Source: Fulvivirga sp. M361
GTDB lineage: Bacteria > Bacteroidota > Bacteroidia > Cytophagales > Cyclobacteriaceae
DNA length: 64,000 nt
Assembly (NCBI RefSeq): GCF_007097395.1
Contig: NZ_VKDC01000004.1
Location: 62,001-126,000 of the forward strand
Direction of reading: 5' to 3'
Under the pieces are notes generated by a model that was not told the origin of the DNA, ran no database searches, and was given only the letters and a program-made list of their open reading frames with translations. The position numbers were made by a program, and so were the translations under genes. Every line of letters starts with the position of its first letter. Within the stretch, counting starts at the first letter, position 1. Positions 54,234 through 63,354 of this stretch are shown here, one piece after another.

Positions 54234-55112
54234 ATGCTGAAATCAATGACCGGCTATGGATCGGCCAGGGTCGCACAGGACAATGTTACGATCAACATCG
54301 AAATAAAAACGCTCAACTCTAAGTTCTTAGACCTTAATATCCGTTGCCCAAAGGCTTTTGCAGAAAAGGAACTGGAAATAAGAAATATGGCCTCCAATAT
54401 CCTTACACGTGGCAAAGTATCTCTTACCATTGATTACATAAACGAGCAGGAAACCGAGCTCAAGCAACATTATAATGAAGAGTTATTCATACAATATTAT
54501 TTGCAGCTCAAAAAAATGGCAGATCGCGTCGTTGCACCTCATGAAGAGCTGTTTAAACTTGCACTTAACTCACCTGATGTTATCGTAAATAACCAAAATG
54601 AGACCATTGAAGATAGCCATTGGCTTCAAACACATAAGCTTTTAGAACAAGCCCTGGTTGCCTGCAATGAATTCAGGATCAAAGAAGGCGCTGAATTAAC
54701 CAAGAAATTCAAAGACTATATAACCGCCATTTCCAAGCATTTAAAATCAGTGGCGGATCTTGATCCGGAACGAATTGAAAGGATCAGAAACCGAATAAAG
54801 AGCAACCTGGCACAGTTTGTAGAAGAAGAAGCCCTGGATAAGAACAGGCTGGAGCAAGAACTTGTCTTTTACATTGAAAAACTGGACATCACGGAAGAAA
54901 AAGTCAGATTAAAAAACCACCTGGAACATTTTTCAGAGGTTCTGAGTGAAAATCAAAGCCTGGGCAAAAAACTGGGTTTTATATCACAGGAAATAGGGCG
55001 CGAGATCAATACTATCGGATCAAAAGCTAACGATTCGGGTATCCAGCGTCATGTGGTAGCTATGAAAGAAGAACTGGAAAAAATAAAAGAACAGCTTCTT
55101 AATGTATTGTAA
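54234..55112 (+). CDS. YicC-family endoribonuclease
   Basis: 292 residues, the standard length. N terminus 'MLKSMTGYGSARVAQDN' and 'IEIKTLNSKFLDLNIRCP' are the YicC_N signature. The C-terminal DUF1732 half has 'NRLEQELVFYIEKLDITEEK', 'RLKNHLEHFSEVL' and 'LGKKLGFISQEIGREINTIG'. Members of this family have been shown to be endoribonucleases acting on mRNA and small RNA. It is convergent with the MoxR gene at 55122, with only 9 bases between stop codons and a shared hairpin. Confidence 0.94.
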   Translation: MLKSMTGYGSARVAQDNVTINIEIKTLNSKFLDLNIRCPKAFAEKELEIRNMASNILTRGKVSLTIDYINEQETELKQHYNEELFIQYYLQLKKMADRVVAPHEELFKLALNSPDVIVNNQNETIEDSHWLQTHKLLEQALVACNEFRIKEGAELTKKFKDYITAISKHLKSVADLDPERIERIRNRIKSNLAQFVEEEALDKNRLEQELVFYIEKLDITEEKVRLKNHLEHFSEVLSENQSLGKKLGFISQEIGREINTIGSKANDSGIQRHVVAMKEELEKIKEQLLNVL

Positions 55113-55128
55113 ATATTTGATTTACAAT
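55106..55128. terminator. Bidirectional hairpin covering the stops of yicC-type and moxR genes
   Basis: ATTGTAAAT (55106-55114) and ATTTACAAT (55120-55128) are a perfect 9-bp inverted repeat with a 5-base loop. It contains both convergent stop codons (55110-55112 plus strand, 55122-55124 minus strand). The AT-rich stem without a long T run makes this a likely but not certain terminator. Confidence 0.55.
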
Positions 55129-56087
55129 AGCTTATTCACCACATCGTCGATAGAAACCCCATCTGCCTCGGCTTTAAAATTCCGTACCAGGCGATGTCTT
55201 AGAGTCGGTTTGGCAATAGCCTGTACATCTTCAATATCAGGGGAGTACTTCCCATTAAGCAATGCATTGCATTTGGCACCTAATACCAAATATTGAGACG
55301 CCCTTGGTCCAGCACCCCATTCCAGGTACTCATTAGTGACTTCCAGCGCCTTATCTCCAAAAGGCCTTGTTTTATGAACGAGTCCTACAGCATATTCAAT
55401 CACATTATCAGTTACGGGCACTCTACGCACTAAATGTTGAAAGTAACTGATCTCTTCTGCAGTAAGTATATGGTCAAGCTTTATTTCCTCATCAGAGGTA
55501 GTGCTCTTTACTATGTCTAACTCTTGCTCATATGCTGGGTAATCCAGTAAAACGTTAAACATAAATCGGTCCAGCTGTGCTTCAGGTAAGGGGTATGTTC
55601 CTTCTTGTTCTATTGGGTTTTGGGTAGCTAATACAAAAAATGGTTTGTCTAATTCATAACGCTGTCCCGCAGCAGTCACAGCATATTCCTGCATTGCTTC
55701 CAGCAACGCCGCCTGTGTTTTGGGTGGGGTTCTGTTAATCTCATCTGCCAGAATAATATTGGCAAATACTGGTCCTTTGATGAATTTGAAGTTTCGATCT
55801 TTATCGAGTGTTTCTGCCCCCAAAATATCCGAAGGCATTAGATCAGGGGTAAACTGTATCCTGTTGAACTTAAGATCCAGAACCGAAGCCAGGGTCTGGA
55901 TCAGAAGTGTTTTCGCGAGACCGGGCACTCCTACTAACAGACAGTGTCCCTGGCAGAATATAGAGGTAAGTAACAGGCGAACCACTTCGTCCTGGCCTAT
56001 GATCACCTTTGAAATTTCCTGACTTAATTTTTGGTAGGATTCATGGAGCGCATCTGCCGCTTCCACATCTGTTTTGTATTCTGCCAT
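55122..56087 (-). CDS. MoxR-family AAA+ ATPase (second copy, after parvulin genes)
   Basis: 321 residues. Walker A 'GVPGLAKT', Walker B 'IILADEINRTPPKTQAALLE', sensor 1 region 'LATQNPIEQEGTYPLPEAQL' and lid 'GAGPRASQYLVLGAK' are intact. It is last in a minus-strand group with the three SurA/parvulin genes (44 bases after the nearest), and no DUF58 or VWA gene is beside it, unlike the copy at 25767. In Bacteroidota this second type often starts a BatABCD-type aerotolerance cluster; here it stands alone. Confidence 0.94.
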   Translation of the reverse strand: MAEYKTDVEAADALHESYQKLSQEISKVIIGQDEVVRLLLTSIFCQGHCLLVGVPGLAKTLLIQTLASVLDLKFNRIQFTPDLMPSDILGAETLDKDRNFKFIKGPVFANIILADEINRTPPKTQAALLEAMQEYAVTAAGQRYELDKPFFVLATQNPIEQEGTYPLPEAQLDRFMFNVLLDYPAYEQELDIVKSTTSDEEIKLDHILTAEEISYFQHLVRRVPVTDNVIEYAVGLVHKTRPFGDKALEVTNEYLEWGAGPRASQYLVLGAKCNALLNGKYSPDIEDVQAIAKPTLRHRLVRNFKAEADGVSIDDVVNKLL

Positions 56088-56131
56088 TATTTTTTGTTTG
56101 CCTTAATGCCTGACTGTTTTTATAAACGAGG

Positions 56132-57499
56132 TCAATTTAATATCCCACATTTATTATATTCTTCATCAATACTTATAAATACATCTTCACGGGCTTTATT
56201 AAACCAGGCATTCAAAATCCTGGATTGTTTTTCGTTAAAGGTAGCTGTCTGTACTTTTTGCCAGTCATCCTTCAAATTAGCCTGGTGTGGTTTAACCTTT
56301 GATTTGTAATACAGTAATCTTACAGCTTCTTTACCATCATCCATGCGGTAAGTAATTGGTTTTGTAACACTACCAACATCCATACTGTCTATAGTGAAAA
56401 ATATGACCGGGTCCAGATCTTCAGACGATATCCTGGTACCTCCGTTACGGTCCTCAAAAAACCCTCCGTTACCTCCGGTGTATTTATCATCGGAGTGCTC
56501 CTTAGCCATTGTCTGGAATTCTGTACTGTCCAGAACAATCAATGTTCTTAAACTATCTAAAAAATGTGCCGTTCGTTTTATATCATCAGGAGAAGGCTCC
56601 GGGATCAAAAGGATATGCCTTGAATTATATTCGTTACCACGCCGTTCTATCAGCTGCACGATATGAATACCGAATTGGGTTTCAAAAGGCCTTGATATCT
56701 CACCTGGTTTTAGTTTTAACGCAGCAGCCTCAAATTTCGCTGCCATTACCCCACGCTGGGTAAAACCCAAACTCCCGCCATATTTGGCACTGGGACCCTG
56801 GCTGTATTCTTTGGCTAAAGCTTCAAAACTTTCTCCACCCAGTATTCTATCGCGAATTTTATCCAACTGAACTTTTAGTTCTTGTTTCCGATCATTATTG
56901 ACGGTTGGTATCTTCACAATCTGGGCTACTTCTACCTCAGTAGAAAAATAAGGCAAACTATCTTTAGGTATACGGCTAAAATATTTCTTTACTTCGGCAG
57001 GTGTCACTTTAACATCAGAAACAATAGTTTCCTGCATACGTCCCACTATTAACTGCTCTTTTATATCGTCTCTTATTTCATTTTTGATCTGGTCTATACC
57101 TTTCCCATAAAACTCTTCCAGTTGGTCCTCAGAGCCGCCGTATTGTGACAAGATTACCTGCATTCTTCTATCCAGGTTATTATCCACTTCCAGATCCGTA
57201 ACGATCACTGAATCGATTTCTGCCTTCGCTACCATCAACTTACCACTGATCAATTGGGCCAATAATCTACAACGCGTATCACTACCACCTGGCTTACCAC
57301 TTGCCAGATAACTGGCATAGGCCTTTTCCAGGTCAGAACGCAACACTATATAATTATCCACCTTAGCAATGATCTCATCTACTACTACACCAGCTTTGTC
57401 CTGGGCCTTACTTACTTCATGCAACAGGCTTAAAAGCGCTATTAAACACAGAGATCTAGTTATAAATTTCAAATTGATTGTTTTTGCTAGCTCTTTCAT
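56132..57499 (-). CDS. Periplasmic peptidyl-prolyl isomerase, SurA-like, two parvulin domains
   Basis: 455 residues with a signal peptide ('SLCLIALLSLLHEVSKAQ', cut near residue 33). A SurA N-domain follows ('VDEIIAKVDNYIVLRSDLEK'), then a first parvulin domain ('YSQGPSAKYGGSLGFTQRGV', 'RPFETQFGIHIVQLIER') and a second ('SRHILLIPEPSPDD', 'HSDDKYTGGNGGFFEDRNGG'). This is the closest of the three to SurA, the chaperone for unfolded outer-membrane proteins in the periplasm. Its start overlaps the end of the preceding gene by 44 bases. Many barrel proteins in this window would be its clients. Confidence 0.9.
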   Translation of the reverse strand: MKELAKTINLKFITRSLCLIALLSLLHEVSKAQDKAGVVVDEIIAKVDNYIVLRSDLEKAYASYLASGKPGGSDTRCRLLAQLISGKLMVAKAEIDSVIVTDLEVDNNLDRRMQVILSQYGGSEDQLEEFYGKGIDQIKNEIRDDIKEQLIVGRMQETIVSDVKVTPAEVKKYFSRIPKDSLPYFSTEVEVAQIVKIPTVNNDRKQELKVQLDKIRDRILGGESFEALAKEYSQGPSAKYGGSLGFTQRGVMAAKFEAAALKLKPGEISRPFETQFGIHIVQLIERRGNEYNSRHILLIPEPSPDDIKRTAHFLDSLRTLIVLDSTEFQTMAKEHSDDKYTGGNGGFFEDRNGGTRISSEDLDPVIFFTIDSMDVGSVTKPITYRMDDGKEAVRLLYYKSKVKPHQANLKDDWQKVQTATFNEKQSRILNAWFNKAREDVFISIDEEYNKCGILN

Positions 57500-58340
57500 A
57501 AATGTTTTCCTCCAGTTCTTTTGCGAGCTCTACTTTACGCTTATTTATAATAATGTTCCTTATGTCTTCCGTTACAAATTCCAGTGGTGAAATATTATCT
57601 GAAATGCGGTATTCTTCTATTTTCAGAAAGTACTTATACAGGTCATCTTCTGTTTCAACGTACTTGTTTTTCCTAAGAAACTGCACTTTATTAGGTATTT
57701 CTGCCAAAGGAGAATTTTTAACTACCTCATCAAAGGTCATCCAAATAGAATCGTTCAACTCATAAGCAGTGGCAAAACTCAAACAATACGCATTTAACTC
57801 CTCGTGATCCTTATCACTGACCGAATACAACAGACTCCGCACCTTTTTAATTCTGGGCGCACCATTGGGTAGCTTAACGAATTTCGCCCGAATGATATTC
57901 TGCTTTAAAATGAAATTATCAATATTCTCTTCATAATAGCTCTCTATTTCCTCATCGGAAACTTCTCTGTCCAGATTCTCACTAATATAATAAGACTGAT
58001 ATTCGTACCCCATAAGACTATACCTGTAGTCCAGTATTTTTCTTTCGATCTCAGCTTCGTCAAATTCAATTCTTGTAGAAGCCTCCTGTATCAAGAGTTG
58101 CTTTCTTATCCAGTTGTTGATGAAAGCCCTTGTACGTTCAGTACTATCTTCCAGAGCCATGCCTTCATAGGCTATGCCCTCCAGATCATCTATATATAAA
58201 TACTGGTCTCCTACCCTGGCTACCGACTGGCGGTCCTCCACTTCCTGGTCTACTGTTTCTTTCATTTTAATCAGGTCACAACCTGATAATAAGGACAATG
58301 CGAGAATACCTAATACCGATATTTTATTTAAGGCGCTCAT
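57456..58340 (-). CDS. SurA-like lipoprotein without a recognisable parvulin domain
   Basis: 294 residues from the ATG at 58340, the start of a lipoprotein signal ('LNKISVLGILALSLLSGC'); the frame is open 8 codons more. The N-terminal SurA/PpiC-like helical region is present ('ARVGDQYLYIDDLEGIAYEG', 'FINNWIRKQLLIQEAS', 'YYEENIDNFILKQNIIRAKF'). Beyond it I find none of the parvulin landmarks (GGxLGxF, GYHIIxL) that both neighbours have, so it should be a holdase without isomerase activity. It overlaps the gene before by 17 bases and the gene after by 44, so the three are produced together. Confidence 0.85.
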   Translation of the reverse strand: MSALNKISVLGILALSLLSGCDLIKMKETVDQEVEDRQSVARVGDQYLYIDDLEGIAYEGMALEDSTERTRAFINNWIRKQLLIQEASTRIEFDEAEIERKILDYRYSLMGYEYQSYYISENLDREVSDEEIESYYEENIDNFILKQNIIRAKFVKLPNGAPRIKKVRSLLYSVSDKDHEELNAYCLSFATAYELNDSIWMTFDEVVKNSPLAEIPNKVQFLRKNKYVETEDDLYKYFLKIEEYRISDNISPLEFVTEDIRNIIINKRKVELAKELEENIYERASKNNQFEIYN

Positions 58341-60309
58341 AGGTATAGTTAAGTCCTGCTTCATTGATCGCCACGGGATACTTTTCCCTTAACTCGGAAA
58401 TCCAACGCTCTTCCAGTTCATTTTGATAATCGGAAATCACTAACCCCCTGGTTTCATTTAATGCTTTAGCACCTGCTTCCTTCACTTCATGCACTACTAC
58501 CAGATTATACCTACCCTCTGACTCCACCTCATATACACCCTTGACCCAATCAACCTGGTCTATCACCTTATTCGTAGCTTTTTCAAAATCACCTTCCTCA
58601 ATTTGCAATGTAAGGCTTGACTCCTTGTTATACTTAGTTTCAAGGTCTTTATTCGATGGTACGTCTGCCTCTTGTAGCACTCTCCTGATCTCTTCCAATA
58701 CAACTCTATCCGCTGCATTATAAATAGTGGCCTTCACACGTTCTTTCCATTGATAATCATCTGCGTGGCTTTCATAAAACTGTCGCAGGCCTACCGTGTC
58801 TTTCACAGCTTTAGACCATACTTCATCTTCCATCAATTGAAATAATAAGATCCCTTCTTTATATTCTTTGACCAACATTCGGTAATCAATGTATTTCTCT
58901 TCGAGCCGGGCTTCTTCGTATTCAACGATTTTTTCAATCTTAAAATTGTCGTACAGTATGTTAAGGTACACATCGGGAGCATACGAATTATTCTTTTGCT
59001 CTTTTTCCACAAAATCAAGAAAGTCGTTCAGACTGTACTTTCGGTCCCCGACACTTAAAAGTGTCACATTTTGATCACTAGCGAGTTCTGTAGCTTCCCA
59101 CTTTCCGGATGTCATAGAGCTATCTGCATGTGGTGAAATAATGGATTTAACACCTGATATTTCATTAAAGCCATTTTCTTTTATCAAGCGATTAATCAAG
59201 GCCTTTTTATTCAGTTCAGCACGTACATCTCGATTGATTTTTGACTTAATAGAAGCCTCCATTTCTTCATAGGACTGCAATGGCGACTTTCCCTCAAGCC
59301 GCACAATATGCCAGCCATAGGGTGTCATAAACGGGTCGGAAATGGCACCAACCTCATTAAGTCCAAACGAAGCTTCTTGAAATGCATAAGGCATCTGACC
59401 TACGGTAAACGGCCGTAGACGCCCGCCTTTATCCTTGGTATTGATATCTTGTGAAAACTGACTGGCCAGCTCATCCCATGCTACGCCTCCCATGGCTTGG
59501 TCATGTATCTCAAATATCTTATTCCTTGCCTGAATGCTATCTTTTTTATCAGGATTTACGCGGATCATGATATGGGATACTTCTGCACTTCCTTGAGAAG
59601 GCCTCTTGTCGAGGATTTTAATGATGTGATAACCGAACCTGGTACGTACCGGAGGCGAAACATCTCCTTCCGAGGTATTATAAGCAGCTGATTCGAAAGG
59701 GTATACCATTTGAAATGATGTAAAGTAGCCCAGGTTTCCACCATTTGTTTTGGCCGAGGGATCATCTGAGTTTTCTTTGGCTAACCGGGCGAAATCGCCT
59801 CCTTCCAACGCTTGCTTTCTTATTGCTGAAATCTTCTCAAAAGCTGCTAATGTATCAGATGGAGAAGCATCCGGCTTAACCGTGAGTAAGATATGAGATG
59901 CATTTATTTCCTGTGAAAACCTGTCATAGGCCTCACGCATTAAGCTATCTGTTACTTTGGTCTCGGTCAAATAGGGTTTTTTGAGCTGTTCCTGGTATCC
60001 ATTAAACTCATTCAAAAAACTCCGGGTGGTGTCCATGCCTCTTGCCAAAGCTTCCTGGATCTTAAGTTTGAATTTTACATATAGCTCAAAGTACTCATCG
60101 ATATCGCTTTTAGTATACGCGCTATCGTTATTGACGTTATTTTTTCTATACACGTACATGAATTCTTCGGTGCCCACATCTGTTGCTCCTACTGAAAATA
60201 ATACATGGTCAATTTCCTTTGACGGATTAAGCTCAGTACTTTTATTAACACTCGTCTGGGTAGCACAACCCGATAATATCACTAGACTAATCCCTAATAA
60301 CTTCTTCAT
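58324..60309 (-). CDS. Peptidyl-prolyl isomerase lipoprotein with two parvulin domains
   Basis: 661 residues with a lipoprotein signal ending 'VILSGCATQ'. After an N-terminal helical region come two PpiC domains: first 'NASHILLTVKPDASPSDT' with 'NGGNLGYFTSFQMVYPFESA' and 'TRFGYHIIKILDKR', then 'VSHIMIRVNPDKKDS' with 'TPYGWHIVRLEGK'. About 300 further residues are helical and end in a SurA-like region. Lipidation suggests anchoring at the inner face of the outer membrane or in the inner membrane. First gene of the three-gene chaperone set, read before guaB-distal genes on the minus strand. Confidence 0.9.
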   Translation of the reverse strand: MKKLLGISLVILSGCATQTSVNKSTELNPSKEIDHVLFSVGATDVGTEEFMYVYRKNNVNNDSAYTKSDIDEYFELYVKFKLKIQEALARGMDTTRSFLNEFNGYQEQLKKPYLTETKVTDSLMREAYDRFSQEINASHILLTVKPDASPSDTLAAFEKISAIRKQALEGGDFARLAKENSDDPSAKTNGGNLGYFTSFQMVYPFESAAYNTSEGDVSPPVRTRFGYHIIKILDKRPSQGSAEVSHIMIRVNPDKKDSIQARNKIFEIHDQAMGGVAWDELASQFSQDINTKDKGGRLRPFTVGQMPYAFQEASFGLNEVGAISDPFMTPYGWHIVRLEGKSPLQSYEEMEASIKSKINRDVRAELNKKALINRLIKENGFNEISGVKSIISPHADSSMTSGKWEATELASDQNVTLLSVGDRKYSLNDFLDFVEKEQKNNSYAPDVYLNILYDNFKIEKIVEYEEARLEEKYIDYRMLVKEYKEGILLFQLMEDEVWSKAVKDTVGLRQFYESHADDYQWKERVKATIYNAADRVVLEEIRRVLQEADVPSNKDLETKYNKESSLTLQIEEGDFEKATNKVIDQVDWVKGVYEVESEGRYNLVVVHEVKEAGAKALNETRGLVISDYQNELEERWISELREKYPVAINEAGLNYTYERLK

Positions 60310-60385
60310 TTCTGGAGGCGTTAGTTACAAAAACCCTGCAATTTTAACGATTTTATAAGAGAAACGGGTGGCACTTTTTTAAAAG

Positions 60386-60805
60386 TCAACGTAACTCTAC
60401 TTTCTTGGTAAGTCGACAAATATTTTTCTTAGACTCTTTGATGATCTGTATATCATCCATGATACGTTTGACAAGGATAAGACCTATACCTCCCTTACGC
60501 TGTTTGCGTACAACATCTTCAATTTTTGGCTCCTTGTAAGCAGATATATCAAACATATCCACGCTATCAATAATATTAAACTCTACTCTGAGATCTCCGG
60601 CTACTTTAATTTCCAATTCTATAGAATCTTTTGGATTGCAACCATGGCCATGAATAATGAGGTTAGCGCAAACCTCATCAATAGCGAGTACCAACGTGCT
60701 GACATCAATTTCAGAAATACTGTGCTTATTCAGTACCTCTTTCACAAAGCCCCTGATATCCCGAAGCTTTTCTTTCCTGCACGGTATCTTATATGAATAG
60801 TTCAT
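60386..60805 (-). CDS. RsbW-like serine kinase / anti-sigma-type ATPase
   Basis: 139 residues of the GHKL fold. N box 'LAIDEVCANLIIHGHG' with the catalytic Glu and Asn; G boxes 'DSVDMFDISAYKE' and 'KGGIGLILVKRIMDDI'. RsbW/SpoIIAB-type proteins bind a target factor or phosphorylate a STAS antagonist. The start overlaps the STAS gene stop by 4 bases, so the two are a coupled pair. No sigma factor gene is adjacent, so the target is elsewhere or is not a sigma factor. Confidence 0.9.
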   Translation of the reverse strand: MNYSYKIPCRKEKLRDIRGFVKEVLNKHSISEIDVSTLVLAIDEVCANLIIHGHGCNPKDSIELEIKVAGDLRVEFNIIDSVDMFDISAYKEPKIEDVVRKQRKGGIGLILVKRIMDDIQIIKESKKNICRLTKKVELR

Positions 60806-61140
60806 TTTAGCGCAGTCTGACCTTCTTCCTTGGTAGAATGAATAACAAGCAATTGGTCCAGGCCAAGTATTTCAAAAACATTCTGTACTTTCTCATTAAG
60901 TCCATAGATCACAAATGTGATGTTCCTTTTTTTGAACTCTTCTATGTATGACATAAACACGCCTAATCCTGCGGAAGAAATATAATCAAGATTAGAACAA
61001 TCAGCGAGAAATTTTTTACCACCACTTCCAATGGCCTCATTGATGGCACTGTCTAATTCTATTGAAGAACTGGCATCCACCTCGCCCACGACTCTGAGCA
61101 ATTCATAATCTCCCTCATTTATCCTCTTTATGTCAACCAT
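60802..61140 (-). CDS. STAS-domain anti-sigma factor antagonist
   Basis: 112 residues, one STAS domain: 'YELLRVVGEVDASSSIELDS' and 'FLADCSNLDYISSAGLGVFM'. The Ser in 'YISSAG' is the site phosphorylated by the partner kinase in SpoIIAA/RsbV. When unphosphorylated it should bind the RsbW-like kinase encoded next; the SpoIIE phosphatase upstream would restore that state. A 14-bp palindrome lies just before its start codon (61145-61158). Confidence 0.92.
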   Translation of the reverse strand: MVDIKRINEGDYELLRVVGEVDASSSIELDSAINEAIGSGGKKFLADCSNLDYISSAGLGVFMSYIEEFKKRNITFVIYGLNEKVQNVFEILGLDQLLVIHSTKEEGQTALK

Positions 61141-61144
61141 AATG

Positions 61145-61158
61145 CTAATACGTATTAG
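61145..61158. promoter_or_regulatory. Perfect 14-bp palindrome before the STAS gene
   Basis: CTAATACGTATTAG is self-complementary over all 14 bases and ends 4 bases before the STAS start codon. A second palindrome, GTTTAAAC, lies at 61169-61176. Both are in the 38-base gap between the phosphatase stop and the STAS start; they could be a protein-binding site or an RNA hairpin blocking ribosome entry. Confidence 0.45.
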
Positions 61159-61178
61159 TAAAACTAATGTTTAAACCA

Positions 61179-63239
61179 CTAAATAAACTTCACTATTAAT
61201 GTAGTGTAGTCATCATCTATTGCTTCTGTACCGGTAAAAGCGTACAATTCATTAATCAATTCCTTTTGTATCTCATCGGCCGGAGCCTGACTCATACGTT
61301 TAATGACCTGTTGTAAACGTTCGTAACCAAATTCGTCTCCTTTACCATTCTTAGCCTCTGTAATACCATCTGTATATAACACGATCACATCTCCGGGGCT
61401 GTATTTAAAAGAATTGATCTGTATATAGTTTTCAAAGCCATTATTCCTGAGTATGCCTAACCCCAGGCCTTTATTCTGAAAATAAGTGACTTCGTCATCA
61501 GATTTTTTATAGAAGAGGGTAGGGCAGTGTCCTGCTCTCGAAAATTCCACCGCTTTCTGTTTCGTATCTATCACAAAATAGGAAGTAGTAATGAATGAAG
61601 CCTTGTCTAAACAATTGCTCAACGCCTTATTCGCACTGGCTAAAAAAGCTTTTGGTGACATATCGTGCTGAGAAAGACTATGAAATACTCCTTTCATCTG
61701 CGACATATGGAATGCAGCCGAGGTACCCTTTCCTGAAACATCACTGATAATTAATGCAATCTTATGCTCATTTATTCGGTAAGAATCATAATAATCCCCA
61801 CCTACTTCATCCGCAGCTTCTGAAAATGCCACTATGTTAAAATCTTTATCATCTTCCAATTCAGCTGGCAGCAGACTACTTTGAACCCGCTTAGCAATTT
61901 TTAGCTCTTCCAGGTAACGCTCATTTTGTAGTGCTTCCGAAAGAAGTCTGAAGTTTTCTATGGAAATACCGGCCTGGTTGGTAAAAGTGCCTATAATCTT
62001 GGAATTCTCTTTATTAAACCCGTCACTCACATCTTTCAACAATGCCAGTGTGGCTTCTTGTTTCCCCTTTACTTTAATGGGAAAGGCTATGATTGATCGG
62101 TAAGAAGAACCTTTTAAGGTGGACAGGTACCTATTGAGATTTTTCGTCTTATCACTCCCCTGATCAAGTATTCCCTTTATATTATTTGCTTCAAGGTGAA
62201 ATTTGATTTGCCTGATCTCCTCTGCATTAATATTCTGTGTGTAATAAACAGGCTCCTTAGGATTATCATTTACTTCAATCCATGCCGCATCTGCGAAGAC
62301 CGTATTTGAGGAACTTTCCAAAAGTATCTCATAAACACGCTCTTCATTTTGTTCTGTCTGAATGGACTGGCTAAGTTTCTGAAAATTAACTACTTCCTCT
62401 AGTTTTTGCTCAAATACAGATGAGGTAGGTAAGTTAAAGAGAAGCACGAGTAAAGAGAAAAGTGCGTAGATAAATATGAACCCAATCAACGCTACAATAA
62501 ACATATTCCCCCGGAAATCAAGAAAATCAACGGTCTGCTCAGAGATATCTTCAGCAGCTCCTAAAAGTGTAAATGAAAAATACCCCAGGTAGAACATGGC
62601 GAGCGCTATGAGGAGTATACTCTTCCACTTTTGCTTGAAATTAAGATAAGCTACCCACTTCATATTAGCAGATAAGAACATACCCATCAGCACCAGGAGT
62701 CCTGCATAAATGTCTTTAACATAAGTTATGGTGGGTATCGGTAAAGCGTTAAAAACGAGGCTTATTAACAGGGAGTACTCAAATATTTTCCAGGTAGTCA
62801 GGAGAAAACGTGACTTTTGATAGAGGATAAGTCGTTTCCACACAATGAAAGTGGAAATCAGAAACGCAGCGACCAATCCCAAATTCGACAGATAGATAAA
62901 GTCAAGAAAAATCAGATTTTGGGCCAACTTGGTATTGCCCAACATATTCAATACCAGTTGGAAAAGTAACGAAACTATAGTCGCAATAAGTCCGGTAACA
63001 AAAACCTTCCATAGCAGATCAACAAAGTTGATACTTTCCGCTTTTTCAATCCGGTACTTATAGAAGGTAAAAAGAGAAAGAATAAATAAGCTGAACAATA
63101 CGGGAGGTACTTCATCCCCAACACCTTGATTTATTCCAGTTGTTTTGCTGAATAGGATAGACAATGCAGTAAACACTGTTCCCAGCCAGGAGACTCCCGC
63201 CACAATGGCGCTTAACCGTATGATTGCCTTACTGCTCAA
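61179..63239 (-). CDS. Membrane-bound SpoIIE/RsbU-type PP2C phosphatase with GAF domain
   Basis: 686 residues. About eight membrane helices occupy residues 1-280; a GAF-like domain follows at about 290-430 ('NTVFADAAWIEVNDNPKEPV', 'SYRSIIAFPIKVKGKQEATL'), then a coiled linker and the PP2C/SpoIIE domain from about 455. The metal-binding acids are present: 'DEVGGDYYDSY', 'IISDVSGKGTSAAFHMSQMK', 'VLYTDGITEAKNGKGDEFGY' and 'DDDYTTLIVKFI'. It should dephosphorylate the STAS protein encoded next in response to a membrane or cytoplasmic signal. First gene of the partner-switching trio. Confidence 0.92.
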   Translation of the reverse strand: MSSKAIIRLSAIVAGVSWLGTVFTALSILFSKTTGINQGVGDEVPPVLFSLFILSLFTFYKYRIEKAESINFVDLLWKVFVTGLIATIVSLLFQLVLNMLGNTKLAQNLIFLDFIYLSNLGLVAAFLISTFIVWKRLILYQKSRFLLTTWKIFEYSLLISLVFNALPIPTITYVKDIYAGLLVLMGMFLSANMKWVAYLNFKQKWKSILLIALAMFYLGYFSFTLLGAAEDISEQTVDFLDFRGNMFIVALIGFIFIYALFSLLVLLFNLPTSSVFEQKLEEVVNFQKLSQSIQTEQNEERVYEILLESSSNTVFADAAWIEVNDNPKEPVYYTQNINAEEIRQIKFHLEANNIKGILDQGSDKTKNLNRYLSTLKGSSYRSIIAFPIKVKGKQEATLALLKDVSDGFNKENSKIIGTFTNQAGISIENFRLLSEALQNERYLEELKIAKRVQSSLLPAELEDDKDFNIVAFSEAADEVGGDYYDSYRINEHKIALIISDVSGKGTSAAFHMSQMKGVFHSLSQHDMSPKAFLASANKALSNCLDKASFITTSYFVIDTKQKAVEFSRAGHCPTLFYKKSDDEVTYFQNKGLGLGILRNNGFENYIQINSFKYSPGDVIVLYTDGITEAKNGKGDEFGYERLQQVIKRMSQAPADEIQKELINELYAFTGTEAIDDDYTTLIVKFI

Positions 63240-63283
63240 TTGTCTGGATCAGACCGATTCTTCAAAAAGTAAATATAAATGAT

Positions 63284-63319
63284 TCAAAAATAAAAGAGGG
63301 TAAAAGTCGTATTACCCTC
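63284..63319 (-). terminator. Rho-independent terminator of guaB
   Basis: GAGGGTAA (63312-63319 read on the minus strand) pairs with TTACCCTC (63296-63303) around an 8-base loop; the minus strand then reads TTTTATTTTT. It lies 35 bases after the guaB stop. Confidence 0.88.
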
Positions 63320-63354
63320 CTCTCTTTACCGGAAAAATATAATTCTCAAATTAT

